In this document: positions 10,721-23,300 of the stretch, in pieces
How positions within the stretch are numbered: the first letter of the stretch is position 1
Layout: every line of letters begins with the position of its first letter
Assembly (NCBI GenBank): GCA_032358165.1
Contig: JAALGY010000004.1
Span: forward strand, 827,424 to 891,423
DNA from: Diplosphaera chodatii
Lineage: Eukaryota; Chlorophyta; Trebouxiophyceae; Prasiolales; Stichococcaceae
Direction: 5' to 3'
DNA length: 64,000 nucleotides
The notes under the pieces: generated by a model
What the model saw: only the letters and a program-made list of their open reading frames with translations
Database searches by the model: none
Told to the model about the DNA's origin: nothing
Position numbers and translations under genes: made by a program

Positions 10721-11521
10721 TCACCGCCGCCGCTGGAACACGATGAGCGCGCCGACGGCGGCCACGAGCGCGGCGCCCAGCGCGATGTAGTCGTACTGCT
10801 GCCGGCGCACCGCCCCGGTGCGCAGCTCCGCGTTCGCCTCGATCTCCTTGTTCAGCTCCTCCTTCAGGGCGGCCACCTGCATCGCAGCGTACAGCCGAAC
10901 TGGGCGGCGAAAGGAGTGCACAACGCACGCTGATATCATAGATGCTCCGGCTGGGATGCAGCAGCTCAGGCATACAAGCCTTCGCTGGATTCGCACGCAC
11001 TCTGCCCATGCAGGCCATGCCGGACGCAGCATTTGCATGCAGTGCTGCTGTGTGAGCGGCAAGCTGGCGCTGGAAAGTTGGCTGTCTTTGGTGCCCGCCA
11101 AAAGCTAGGCAACAGAGGGCGTGCCTGTGCCTCCATCCGCTCGACGGACGATCTGAGCTGCAGCACCTCCTCCGGCTCCGCTTGCTGCTGCTGCTGCGGC
11201 TGCTGCTGCCCTGCAGTGCAGGACTTTCGTCATGGTGCCAATGGGGTTCCAAGAGAAGAGTAGGCGTCACAGCTTGGAACTGCTGCTTCAAGCTGTCATC
11301 TGTATTACTGAGTGTGACAGGCTCGCTGGTGCCTTCCGGATGCACAGGCCTGCACATGGTGCGGTGGGTTGCGCCATGCGCCGCCAGCCCTATCTCAGCG
11401 CAGTCTGCAGCAGTGCTATCAGGCACAAACCTGACGCGGACGCCTGCGCGTCGCCCTCAGATCCATTTGGGCCAGAGTCCTTGCCGCTGCTTTCCGAGGC
11501 CTTGGCCGGCCTGCCTCCCAT
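10721..11521 (-). CDS. Small tail-anchored membrane protein, function unknown
   Basis: Three exons on the minus strand (11521-11431, 11210-11125, 10876-10721) give 110 residues with matching phases (1, 0). The N-terminus starts MGGRPAKASESSGKDSG and is polar, followed by a Gln-rich run encoded by CAG repeats. A helix with heptad-like spacing follows (LQLRSSVERMEAQVAALKEE). The protein ends in one hydrophobic segment (YIALGAALVAAVGALIVF) and a basic QRRR tail. That layout is typical of a tail-anchored protein with its coiled coil in the cytosol or stroma. The basic tail could suit mitochondrial, plastid or peroxisomal outer membranes, but I cannot tell which. The second intron has a GC donor (CACAG/GCACGC). 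I do not recognise the family. Confidence 0.65.
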
Positions 11522-12372
11522 GGCTGCAGTTAAACTTGGGGCTGTGGGGATGGCAAACTCCGAAACGCAGAGTGGGCTGTGTGCTGCTCAATCGACACAG
11601 CAGCCCCGCGCAACGTGCTCAAGACTGTTTGCGGACCTCAGTTGGCAGCAAAATATGTGATATGCTGATCATGGCCGTGTCTCGCTGGCTCGATCAACTG
11701 CCTTGGCACCCACAGCGAAGCTGATGGTCCACTCGCCATGCAAGTCTTCAGTTGGCTGCCAGACACCAGCGGCGGAGGTGCAGCATCCGCACTTGACAGC
11801 AGAACCAGACAGCTGTACCCGACGCATGCCGTGACGTTCGTACAGCATTGCAAGCCGCATCACCGTAACATCGCACAATTTATGCTGGCGCATCATCTGC
11901 ACATGCATCCCCGCCGCAGCACTTGGCAGACTATCTGCCGGCAGGTCACCAACAGTGGGTGCAAAAGAACGGAAGTACCTCCGCAGATCATTGAGTACGC
12001 TATCATGGGTCGTAATCTGTTCAGTGCTGCAGCAGCATACGTGGCGCACCGTGCAAGAGTGTGACAGATTTGATGCGGCATTGCGCGCATGCTACACACG
12101 TCCTAGTAATGCCATCATGGGCGCTCCCAGATTCACTCAGCCTGCAGCTGGCGCCGCTGGGCTGCTGGCGCCAACCACAGCCGCAGAGTCGGCGGTCAGG
12201 CTGCACCGCGCCTGACAGGTGCCCTGCGATGTAGAGAATGTAGATGACAAGATCAAGGCCCATGCATAACGCACACTGCAGATCGGCATTCCACCTGCGG
12301 TTGCGGCAGGCAGGGTAAGCCTTGCAACATGGCTGCGCGAGCTCAAGCGGCTGGCATCCCATAAGGCACTCA
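11522..12372. other. Intergenic region
   Basis: It lies between the start of the tail-anchored gene and the end of the first cupin gene, both on the minus strand. No exon was resolved. A downstream exon of the cupin gene (acceptor CCGCAG near 12297) is conceivable but not supported by the paralogues. Confidence 0.35.
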
Positions 12373-13852
12373 TCATGTGCGTGGTGCGGCAGCCGCTGTG
12401 GACAGCCGAGCGTGTACCTCTACGTGCTGGACCAGCCTTGATGTGTCCACAGTGATGTTGGGGCGGTTGTTCTGAACCAGGTCGACGGACTCCTGCGTCG
12501 TGGGCGAGCCCTGCGGCAGCGGATGGCCTGTCAAAATTTGCCGCTCGTTATAAGTCTGTGAACACATTGCACGTATGATTCCGTGCCACATCGGTCCCAG
12601 CATGCATGGCCTCTGTGCAGGTTGGGTCCAGCTCGCAGCCCGTGGCTGCAAGGTGGGTTATTACAAAGTGCCGTGTCTGCTGCCTGCCGCACCTGCTGCA
12701 GCGCCGGCGGCAGGCCGTCGTAGTACCCTAGGAAGCCGGGAGCCGCGTTGCTGAGGACCGAGACCACAATGCCCTGCGGTGAGCGGCCACAGCATGCAGC
12801 AGGTGAACCAGCAGCCATGTCACCGCAGATGCACAGGAAGGGCGAGCACGCCTGGCAGAGTCTGGAGGTCCGGGCTGCGCCTGGGATGCTCAGCAAGCAC
12901 AGTCGCATCAGAGATCCAGGGAGGCCATACCGACCTGAGCGCACTCCGTGTTGAAGATTGTGTGCACAGCGCCCTGCGGTATCAGGAACGTGTCCTGCAG
13001 GGCAGGACAGACGCGCTTGAAAATTGTAGCCAACTGTGAGATGAGCACCTGACATCCAGCAGCTGCTGGCTATCAGACAAAAAGCAATTGGCGCCAGATG
13101 GATCTGCTGCTGACCTGCGGGTTGATGTTGTCGAATGTCACGTTGCCGTTCAGCAGGAAGTACGCGGTCACGCTGCCATTGACGCCCATCACCAGCTCGG
13201 AGCCGCTTGGCTGCAGGGCAGGACAGCAGCAGGGTCGGACTAATGAACGATCACCCGCCGAGATGCACCGCCTTGCTATACATGATGTATTGCACTGCAG
13301 CCCTCGATGTGGAGTCGAGCTCACATGGGCGTGGGGTATCAGGAAGGTGCATGGCTGCAGCGTGATGAGCTGCTGCGTCAGGTTGGCCTCTGCAATGTTG
13401 GCATGAGAGGTTCTCAGACGCGATGAACGCCATAGTACTGCTGCATATACCCCAAACAGCAACTGCCCCTGCTGCGGTGTAACCCAACAGCACCACGTCT
13501 GAAAGCGAGCAGTGCGTCGACTGTGCACAGCTTACAAACCTCCAAACAGCAAGGTTCTGCTGATGCTGCCACGCACGCTGCGGATGCTGGAGCCACTGCG
13601 GCAGCAATCAGTGACGTGCCGCACGAGATGCGTCAGCTTTGAGATGGACTCACTTCCCACTGCAGGAGCCGAGTTGAACAGGACCCCAGAGCCGGCGGGC
13701 GGGTTGGCGAAGGTGGCTGCAAAGTCTGGCGCTGTCAGGTTTGCGAAAGGGCCCCCTTGGCTGACGAGCTTCTGTGCCGCTGCCGGCGCCGCGCACGCCA
13801 GCAGCAGAGCAGCCAGCAGCACACCTGCCCTCGCAGGCATCTGATGCGTCAT
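12373..13852 (-). CDS. Germin-like cupin protein A (secreted)
   Basis: Six exons on the minus strand (13852-13654, 13389-13325, 13210-13115, 12994-12935, 12773-12693, 12510-12373) give 212 residues. A signal peptide (GVLLAALLLACAAPAAAQ) precedes the motif GGPFANLT shared by the three paralogues. Exons 2 and 3 join to form germin box 1, PHAHPSGSELVMGVNGS, with both His and the Glu of the metal site. Exon 4 gives box 2, LIPQGAVHTIF, with the third His. Germin-like proteins are manganese-binding extracellular beta-barrels, some with oxalate oxidase or superoxide dismutase activity; activity here is not known. Conserved Cys lie before box 1 (QPCTF) and after box 2 (TECAQ). It is transcribed away from cupins B and C. 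The C-terminus is the least certain part: a GC donor (AG/GCTGGT) precedes the stop. Confidence 0.8.
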
Positions 13853-14434
13853 GTTAGGGTGTGTATACGATACCGTCTGACAGCTTGCAATGGTCGCATA
13901 CATGGGTTCCAGGAGGGGCAGCAATGCTGATACTGCTAGATTGCAAGCATCAAGGCCGTCCAAGGTCAGTACAAGGCAGAGCTGATGAGCCCATGCCTGA
14001 CGGCATTGCAGTAAGCTCTCAACTTCTGTACCAGCAGGACATGCCAGAATGCTGGCAGGCGACTGGTCTGTGGTGACATGTGTACACCCGATTGGCGTGG
14101 GTGGCCTTTGATGATGAGTCAGGACACACCCTCGCTTCCTGCTACCACTAATAGCTGTAACACGCACGTGACCAGCAGCTGGAAGTGCCTCGGACTCCAG
14201 CTGGCGCCTGATTCACAATCATTGCGCGCGCTGCACAGGGCTGCAGCTGCGTGACATTACACATCAGTCAGCAATCAATGGTGTGATGCTCGGCCTCTTC
14301 AAGTCTTTGGCTCCTCAGCTTGGTCTGCACAGCTCACGCACAAAGCTCAGTTGCCTTCTTTCCACTGCTTCTGATAATAACCGACCAACGAAGACACTTG
14401 TTTCCTGTGTCTGCACTTGATATCGAGCTGCATC
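13853..14434. other. Divergent promoter region of cupin genes A and B
   Basis: About 580 bp lies between the two start codons of the divergent cupin genes. No gene is present. No clear TATA element was found. Confidence 0.4.
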
Positions 14435-16192
14435 ATGGCTCCTATGGCACCCACGCTGCTCGTTGCCACAGCGGCGGTTTTTCTGGCGGCCGCTGTCGGG
14501 GCTGCAGGCCAGGCGCAGCCGACGGATGGCGGGCCGTTTGCCAACTTCCAGGAGTCGCAGCTGGTGTTCGTGCCGCCGGCCGACGTGACACAACTCAACG
14601 GAGCCGTGTTTGTCATGGTCGACGGGCTCAAGAGTGCGAAGATGCTGTCTTTTCGCAGTGAACTGCAGCACTGGATGTGGCCGTTGTCAACCTGTGTATC
14701 TGTATAGTACGTAGTGGCAACATGCATGCAGCCTGCACCAGGCGCTGCTGTCATGTGCTGGGAGGCAGCGCTCCTTGACTTGCCCAGTGCGGCGGAGCTG
14801 CGCAAGACTTACCAATGCAACTCCTGTTTGTAATCCCTGCGTGCAGCTGCCAACCTGGCGCAAGTCATCTTCTCGCTGGACCCATGCACCTTCTTCACCA
14901 CCCATTTCTACGTGAGTGTACATGGCAGCCACCGCGTCTGGCAGCTGCGCATTCCCGCAACACTGCAAACTTGACAGCCTCGTGGTGCAGCAGATGTGCT
15001 GTGGCCTGCTGCGATGGATTGCTGTGTGATACCTAGCCTGCCAACGCCAGCCCAGTGCTCAGCGCAGAGGATTCATTAGCCAGGACGACTGACCTTGACT
15101 TGCATGCTCGGTGTCTGCAGCCCAACGGCACTGAGGTCATGACCGGCATCCAGGGCCAGCTGGTGCGTTCCAGCCTCACGCCATGTGCTCCTGTTGTGTC
15201 CATGCCAGCAGCTTCACGACATGAGAGGCTTGTCTCACCAGCAATAGCTTGCGGCGCATGGCAGGGTATTGGGCATGGCGCAGTGCGCGTGTGTCTCGAG
15301 CTCTCAGCCAGGACCTGACTGCTGCTCTTGCGGGCCCGCAGGAGATGTTCATCTTCCTCAACGGCCAGCTGCTGCATGTGCCGATCCAGCAGCTGGACAC
15401 CGTCGTGCTGCCCCAAGGTCTGCCCTGCTGGTTGCGCCAGTGGCCTGGACCGCTTACGCAAACACAAACAGCTGTGCAAGCTCTGCATGCGCTGTCACAG
15501 GCAGCCTGGCCAACCATACATGATCACAGCGCTGATGCATTGACAGCACGTGATGCTTCCGACAGGCACTGTGCACTTCTACTTCAACAACCAATGCCAG
15601 CAGGTGCGTGGTGATGACTGTGAACTGAAATGCATTGCGCGCATGATGTTCCAGTGCTCTGGCGCTGACCTGCCTGTATAGTGCCACCTGCCAAGAAGTT
15701 GAATCATGCTGCACTACGTGTGTGCATCACTGCACCGCTCAGAGGTCAGAGGGTGATGCAGCCCTCGTACAGCCAGAAGTGGAGACACAGGTGGCGGAGT
15801 GCTGTCCGAGTGCTTGACTGTACCGTCTGCAGACTGTCACGCAGTCGAGCCTGAACTCCGCCACGCCTGGAACGTTCTTCTACAACAACCCGACGCCAGG
15901 CACGCCAGCGCCGCTACCTGTTGTCCACGGTGGTGTGCTGGCCAGCGTACACTGGCAGCTGCACAGCTGCTACCAGCGAGTGGTATACCTGTCAGAACCG
16001 CACCAGCGTTGGTGGCATGGCTGTCTGATACCGACCCTTCGTTCAGCTGCAGCACTGCTGGGCGGCAGCCCGTCCGCCAACAACGTGCAGCAGATCATCG
16101 CCACCCAGGCGCCGGCAGCCATGGCGACCGGCGGCCCCTTCACGCCCATCATCAATGGCTGCCAAGCGCGCTGCGGTGAGGCTGTTTCCTAG
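14435..16192 (+). CDS. Germin-like cupin protein B (secreted), altered metal site
   Basis: Seven exons (14435-14633, 14847-14911, 15121-15162, 15342-15417, 15566-15603, 15833-15929, 16053-16192) give 218 residues. Exons 1 and 2 have exactly the same lengths as in cupin A (199 and 65 nt). It has a signal peptide (LLVATAAVFLAAAVGA) and the GGPFANF motif. Box 1 reads THFYPNGTEVMTG, so the second His of the usual HxH is Tyr. Box 2 is VLPQGTVHFYFNN and keeps its His. The protein continues through ATPGTFFYNNPTPGT to INGCQARCG. A strong GTGAGG sits at TGC-G/GTGAGG near the end, so a further exon is possible (one candidate ends about 16716); otherwise the stop is at 16192. The germin fold is secure; metal binding is doubtful. 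Confidence 0.78.
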
Positions 16193-17735
16193 AAACCGCA
16201 GTTATCTCACCGGTGTCTGGCACGATGCAGCCGCTGGCAGGCTAGCGTAGTGCGGCTTATGTGAACGCCGACACTCAACGCAAGGTGCCATCGTGACATC
16301 TGCCAACGCCTGCCAGCACTTCTGCATTCTGGTGTGTTGTCCACGGTCAATGGCACAGTGAAGCTGCTCCAGCCCCAGCCCTGCTGCCGAGCGCACGCCA
16401 CGCCACCGACCTGCTGCACACGCCACAGCTGGAATCCTGCCTCCGCTGATGACCTGTGCTTCGATGGTTGCAGCTGGAGTGGGGCCGGCAGGCACGGCTG
16501 CTGATGCTGCTGGCGTTGCAGGCGTGCATCTGCTGCAGTCCTCCCAGACGCTGTATGTGCCGAACATAGTTTGCTGCATGACATCTGACGTGCAGCACAC
16601 CTCTTATGCGCTTCAACGCCGCCGCAACAGATCAGCGACTCTTGAGTCTTCTTGACATGCGGATGCCTGCTGCTTGGCGTGCAGCTGCAGGCCGGCGCCT
16701 GCGCCTCTTCGCGTGATGCGGCGGGACTGCCGAGGAGTGGCTGGTCACAGCATCGGGCGGCTGACGATGTCAGACAAATACAGCACTTGACATGCGAACT
16801 AACACGGCACCAGCAAATATCACATCAGACTGGCGTGCTGACAGCAAGCAGCCAGAAAGTCGTATAAAAAGGGTCGCGCCTAGCGGGATGTGCAGATCTC
16901 AGAGTTAGCTAGCAGACATGCTCTACACATGCTGTAAATATTGCAGCTGTGCCGGCATTAGTCAGGCATTCACAAACACTAGATGGCAGGTATCAGTTGC
17001 TTTGCATGTGCTCCGGATGTACTTGCAAGCACAGTCTTCCAAGGAGCAGCGCACAACTTGAAGCTCATCAACATCACCGACACATCCGCATGTGCATGCT
17101 TGTGCACAGCCGTGCACAGCTGCTGCCGAAGCTGCTGCATCTCATGCTCCTCAGCAGCCATGCACAAAGGACCTTGCCTCCTGTTGCCCTGTAGCAGTGC
17201 TGCTTGCACACCCTGTATGCTCTGCAACCGCCTTGCTTGCTTCTGCTCTGCAACCCTGAATCCTATCAAGTTTCCAACATGTTCTGCCTGATGTCAACAT
17301 AGCATCACCACCTGTCCCCATGCCAGCAGGTAGCTTGGCCAGCTGTAATGCCTACAGTCTGCAGATTTGCTTGGTCCTCAGTCGGCTCTGCTCTCTGTTT
17401 GTCAGGTCACAGCCATGTGGCATGTTCTGCTGGCAGGTTCGAGGACAGCCTAGCTACATGACGTCTGCAGATGACACAGCCAGAAGCCACCACTGCTCTG
17501 CAACCTCCCACAGTTGACTCAACCCCAGAATTGCCTGCTGACACAGCCTGGCCAGCTATCACATGAGGGCTTATCACAGACAACAATCAACTAGATGAGG
17601 CATTCCTGCAGCCAGCTTGCCATTGATACACACAATTGCAGTTGCCGGCTGTCTATCTCTCCAAGAAGATCAACAGGGTGCAACTCACGCCAGCTGACCG
17701 CCATTCAGCAGCTTCCCCGCAAGCCCCTGCACAGC
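16193..17735. other. Intergenic region between cupins B and C
   Basis: No assembled gene. It holds a possible last exon of cupin B (about 16690-16716), a TATA-like element at 16863, and a TGTAA motif near 16932 that could serve as an algal polyadenylation signal for cupin B. Confidence 0.35.
16863..16870 (+). promoter_or_regulatory. TATA-box-like element
   Basis: The sequence TATAAAAA is followed by GGG in otherwise GC-rich DNA, upstream of cupin C. It lies about 870 bp before the chosen ATG, so it would need a long or spliced 5' leader. Confidence 0.35.
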
Positions 17736-19854
17736 ATGGGTGGCAGCGCTGCCGCTCTTCAGACTGTTGGGTTGGTGTCATGCTGCATCGTTGCTGCAGC
17801 AGGCCAGGCTGTCCCCGTGGAAGGAGGGCCCTTCAATGACCTGACGGAGCAGCAGCTGAGCTTCCAGCCGCCGCCGGACGCTGACATCGCGCACCACAAC
17901 TTCGTTGGCAAGACGCCCCTGGACTCCCCAGGCTTCAAGGGTGCGCATGATACCACTAGGATACGCACTGCACAAGGACCAATAAGTACCTCAAGCTGAT
18001 GTTCTGCGACGGACATACAGGCCAGGCACTGTCTTGCCATGCGTCGCAGCTGTGCCAGCGTCCTGCGCCCAGAGCTGGGGACACCCCCAGCGAGCGTGGT
18101 GTAGGGTGCACCGTGTATGTGAACGCACCAGGCACCGTGCTCTACCTGACCTGCTGACCTCGATCAACGTGCTGCACTGCAGCCGCCAACGTCCAGAACG
18201 TCGTCATGTCGCTGGAGCCATGCCACCTCTTTGCCCCGCACCTGCATGTGCGCACCCGCCACTACCGCTACCGCCTGTGCAGCAAGAACTGTTCCGCACC
18301 TGCTGACAACCCTGCTGCCTCTGAGGTGCATTGCTCTGCGGTCCATTTGCGCTGCGGTCCCTTCCAACACTACTGTGTGCCTTCGTGCAGCCCAATGCCA
18401 CGGAAATCGCAGTCGGCGAGGCCGGGACGATGGTGAGCACCAGCCTCTAGTCACCACATAGTGGTGCAGTCAGCGGCCGGACAGCAGCCTGATGCCAACT
18501 GTGCCTGCAGCTCAGAGTCTGCTGCACACAGGAGGAACAGTGCAGCCCATGCTGAGGCGCCTTCTGCTGGTCCAAGACTGACGCTAACACGTATGACTGC
18601 AGGACCTGTACGTGCTGCTCAACGGCAAGCTGCTCCACCAGGCGGTCCAGCCACTGGACATCCAGATCATACCAAAAGGGTGCGCTTTGGTCAGGCCATG
18701 TGAAACCGCCTGCCCTCCTTGCAGCGGTCGTGAATCCCACGTGCTGCGTGCCCTGCACCAGCAACATGCGCCAGCAGCGACTGTGCGCTAGCAGCTGTAT
18801 TTGCCGAATGCATAAGTTGGCTGTGTGTTTTTCTGCTACATGGTGCCACACATGTATTGTGGCTCATATGCAGAAGTTGTCTCGCCCATGCAGGCATGTT
18901 CACTTCCTGATCAACAACCATTGCAAGCAGGCATGCCTCTTCATCTTGCGCCAGTGCATGCTCCTGGATCCATGTGCCCAGTCCGCCTGCAGTGCTTCCC
19001 TGTTGACAGGAAGCCTTCGCAGTCTAGCTTTCAGCAGCATGCCTCCTGTCATTCCGCTACACTTGGCAGCTTCCTTCTCCCTGCAGGCCATCATCGCCTC
19101 GACCGAGAACGCTGCCAACCCGGGCGCCTGCTTCTACTTTGACGTGCCGAGCGCACTGCTGCAAAACCGGCCGACTGCTGCGGACGTGCAGCAGCTTGCT
19201 GCAACACATGTGCGCAGGTTCAGTCAGCAGCCATGCATGCCGTTGCAAGTCTCCGCAGCATCACCTCGCACCAGAAGCATGCGCATGGACATTGTGTGGG
19301 TGCTGCCATTTATGTACTTTACTCCACAGCATCATGGTCCGTCACTGTGATGCAATGCAAGCGCACACCAAGGTTATGGACTGCTCCGCTGCAGATGAGC
19401 AACTGCTCGGGACAAGCAACCAAAGCCTTCAAGCAGCTGCAGAGTGACTGCGCCGCACGCTGCGGCTGCGGTGTGTGGACTGCCCTGCCAGCCAGTTTGA
19501 GCCGTGCCAAGTGTGTGCGGTGGCAGCACAAGTGATGTAGGTCTATATATACGGTTCGTTCCTGAAGACAACTTTCTGCTGCACACAGCAGTATGATACT
19601 GCCGGTGCAGTCGCCTCGTTTAATGAACGAGAGAAAGTACTGTGCTGCTGCGTTCAGGTCTGCAGCCAAAGCCCCCTGCCGCACCCACTCCCGCATACAG
19701 GTTCATCAGAACGCCAGCGCCGTCTGCTGCAGCCCCCAAGACGGCAATGCCTGCCGCCGCTGCACCGCCTACTTCTGGTTATGCCGCTGGCAAGGGCGCA
19801 GGCGCGCCGCCCACCTCAGCGTACTCCGCAGCAACAAGCGGCAATGGGTACTGA
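17736..19854 (+). CDS. Germin-like cupin protein C with proline/alanine-rich tail
   Basis: Eight exons (17736-17940, 18183-18247, 18391-18432, 18603-18679, 18894-18930, 19087-19209, 19395-19470, 19658-19854) give 273 residues; exons 2 and 3 match cupin B in length (65 and 42 nt). The N-terminus is hydrophobic (VGLVSCCIVAAAGQA), followed by GGPFNDLT. Box 1 is complete: APHLHPNATEIAVGEAG with His-x-His and Glu. Box 2 is IIPKGHVHFLINN. Beyond the barrel it has SDCAARCGCG, matching cupin B's end. A 64-residue tail rich in Pro, Ala and Ser then resembles a cell-wall-type extension. Intron 5 has a GC donor (AAGCAG/GCATGC), supported because the paralogue has GT at the same place. It is probably secreted. 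The tandem order B then C suggests local duplication. Confidence 0.82.
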
Positions 19855-20317
19855 TGATGCACGATGTCAAGAACTACCACATGAAGCACTTCATTTACAT
19901 CATCCACGCAATGCATTCAGATGTTGGTGCTGATGACGATGGACTGTGCATACACTGCATAAAACAAGGTGGATGTCGTTGGGTTCCTGTGCTGGTTTTG
20001 ATGTGCTACAATGGACTGCATTATGATCTGATCTGAGGTGTGGATGTGTCGCTGGAAGTTTTAATAAGCGCTACATATTGGGCCTTCACTTGTCGCTGAT
20101 GCCAGAAACCATGCCAGCCACGAGAATGCTGTGCGCAGGCCAAACACCCAGTGTGCACAGATTGGCCAATGACAGCAGCCAAGCACGCTGCACGCCTGCC
20201 ATGCAGCCTCGTTCAGGCGTGTGACACCTCTGCCTGGACTGGTGGAGCAGGGTTGCGCTGCCGTCACCCCACACGCGTCCCCGGCAGCGCTTCCTGCTGC
20301 AGCCGCGGCGACACCGC
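19855..20317. other. Convergent intergenic region
   Basis: Between the 3' ends of cupin C (+) and the RGG protein gene (-). Nothing coding seen. Confidence 0.4.
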
Positions 20318-23300
20318 CTACAGCCTGCCCTGCGCCCGCAGCCGCGCCCTTGTCCGCGCGGCGTCGCTCCTCGTGTCGCCGGGCATCTCGTCGGGGTCGT
20401 AGCCGTCCGCCCGCATGCCGCTGCCATACCGCACCTCGGGCTGCAGGCAGCAGGGGACCGTGTCAGCAGGTCCACCCGTGGCGGCGGCAGCTGCCAAGCA
20501 CACGCGACGCTCCATCGCATGCCGACACAACAGCCTGCCGCTGCGACGAAGCTGCGGCGCAGCTGCTGCGGCCAGATGGTGGAGGCTGCACGGCCACTGG
20601 CACGAGTGGCAAATGCGCATGCCCTGGAACGGCCCTAAAGTCCCACCTCCTCCATGTACTGCTGCTCCTCGAACTGGGGCTCCTCGAAGCCCTCGTCGCC
20701 GTAGTCCATGTCCTGCGCCTGCCACTGCTGCTGCGGCTGCTGCCGCTGCTGCTGCGCCTGCCACTGCTGCGGCTGCTGCCGCTGGCCCACACCGCGCCCC
20801 CCCATGCCTCTGCCAGCGCCTGGGAAGCGGCCTCGGTCATTGGACCGGCCGCCGCCGCCGCCAAACCTGCCAGCCGCAAAGCCGCCGCCAGCAAAGCCGC
20901 CGCCGCCGTCAGCCGCAAAGCCGCCGCCGCCGCCCCGCGCCCAGCTGCGCCTGGGGTTGCCCAGCTCCAGCGGCACGCCGGGCGCGTTCTTCGGCAGAAT
21001 GCCGACGGCCGCCGCTGCAGCGCAGGACGTGGCACATCGAGCCAACTGGAGGTGGAACACTCACTCTGTGTATCCTGTGTTTTCTGCAGCCCGCCCAGAG
21101 CACACAGCACATGGGCCTGACATGCTGCTCAGGCGATGCCCATGGCAACAGGACAACTCAACAAGTCCAAACTGCTGATCGCACCTGCAGCATTGGAGGC
21201 GGCGCTAGCAACGGCGGCATCCGGGTTCTGGAAGCCCTGCAGCACCAGCGGCCCCCGCGCCGCGTGCTGCGGCCCCTTGGACACCAGCGTCTGCGGGGCA
21301 GGGGTGCGCAAAGGTTTGCAGAAAACACAGCTCTGCGCACTTGACACCAGCAGAGCAGCAGGGGTTTCCAAGCCGCCGCAGGCCTCCCTTCATGGGCAGC
21401 CTGGTGCACAGTCTCGCCTGCCGCACTCCCGGTGGCGATGCTGGCTGACAGCCTCAGCAAGATACTGACAAGCCCAAAACCGGCAGGAGAAGACCATGAC
21501 CAGGCATCTAGTACACCCGTCAGATACGTGGTCAGGCATGCAACAGTGAGTAGAAGCACGGCAGCATCGGAGCATCATCCGAGACAGCACACTGCCTCCT
21601 GTTTCAGGACGCAGTCGGGCCTCCAGACTGCATCTCAGATGCATGATGCTTGTCAGGGAAGCAAATCACCATGTTTGCATGCTCAGCAAACGCTTGGGTT
21701 CTGCCAGAGCTCCACTCCACCACACCGGTTGCAGGAGGTGTCTGCATACTGCTCGACTGTGCTGCATGCTGACGTCGGCTTCGACGCTGGACCATCAGAG
21801 GTGCGCACCATGCCGTCGGTGAAGCGGAACAGCGAGCGGCCGTCGGACACGAGCCACTGGCTGTCGGCGGGGTGCCCCGCCTCGGGCGCCGACACCTTCA
21901 CCCCGATCGGCCCCAGCGCGTCGTTGAACGAGTTCAGCGTCGTCTCCTGCAGATGCACAACCCAGAAAGGCGCTGAGCATGCTCCTAGACCCACGTGTCA
22001 CCAAGAGTTACATCAGAGTTACATACTGCTGTAAGCCGTCATGTAGTGCCCCTTCCCACTTGCAGAAAGATTTCGGCTCGGCGTAGAGCAGTGCCCACCA
22101 CCCGGCTGCCTGGATTATTCCTGCCAAACGCCTGCCTGTCGCTGGCAGCAAGGTGCGGGGGACTGTGGTTGCGGCAGCTGCGCACCGTGTGGAAGCCGCC
22201 GGAGTTCAGGGTGACGTCGCCCTGCGGCGTGATCTGCAGCGGCACACAGCTGTGTTGGCGATGTGCACACCTGCCTGTCCCTGTAAGCGGTACACACCCT
22301 CTCATGCTGGTTGTGTTGGGCAATGGACACAGTTGCACTGCAGGTGCTGACACACTGGAGTGTTGGTTGGGACCAGAGATGCAGTCTGACTAGGTCTGAC
22401 TCTTGCTGCGTACCCTGACGATGGTGGTCTCGTGGTAGATCACGATCACGTCACCGGTGTCGTCTTCGAGGTAGCACTGCTGATACTGCAGGGTGAGACG
22501 CAGGGACAATGAGCAGGGGCCTTGAGAGGGACAGGGGCTGTGCTCCAGGCACACCTTGTCACTGCTGCAAGCAAGCGAGCGGTGAGCAGGCATGCAATAC
22601 TGCTTCATCAGTTGAATCAGTAGTTGGTCGCTGCATTGAGCAGATATTCTGCACATCTGCTGCACTGTCCAACGCACAGAGCGATCACATCATCTGCAAT
22701 GCTGGCAGGACAGAGCCGCGGGCAGATGGATGTGCCCACCCTGCGGTAGGCTGTGGGATCTGAGCGCCGCTGCTGTGGCCGCGTGCCAGCGCCCCGCTGC
22801 GAGGCGCCCTGCTGCCGGAAGCGGCCGCCGCCGCCGGCACCGCCGCCGGCTGTAGCGACGCCACCGCTGACCGCAAAGCCGCGGCCCTTCCGCCCAAACC
22901 CTCCACGCCCACCTGCGTAGGAGCAGAACGATGTATAGTCACCCCCGGGACACCATACGCACAAGAACGGTGTGCTGTCGCCGAGGATGATCAGACCCAC
23001 CACAGCCTGCAGGCATTCAGAGCCTGCCTCCAAGCCAGCACGACTGTCTGCATCTCCCATTGCCTGGTGATGGACAAAGGTGCAGGTGAGTCGCAACATG
23101 CTTGCGGGTGCCCACGGGTGTACCTGTTTGGCTGCGGCCGGCGGTGACCCCTCGCCCGCCCTTCTGTTGCCGCCCCTACATCAGTAACGACCATCTGTCT
23201 TGAGGAATGCTGACGAGCGAAGTGCTCCCAGCAGCAGGACGACAGGCGGGGCAGACGTGGATAGGTACCACGTGCCGTGGCCCTGCACCGCATTGCTGCA

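Noticed and set aside
12200..12310. Extra 3' exon for cupin A (after CCGCAG near 12297)
   Set aside because: It would encode an unrelated short peptide and neither paralogue supports it.
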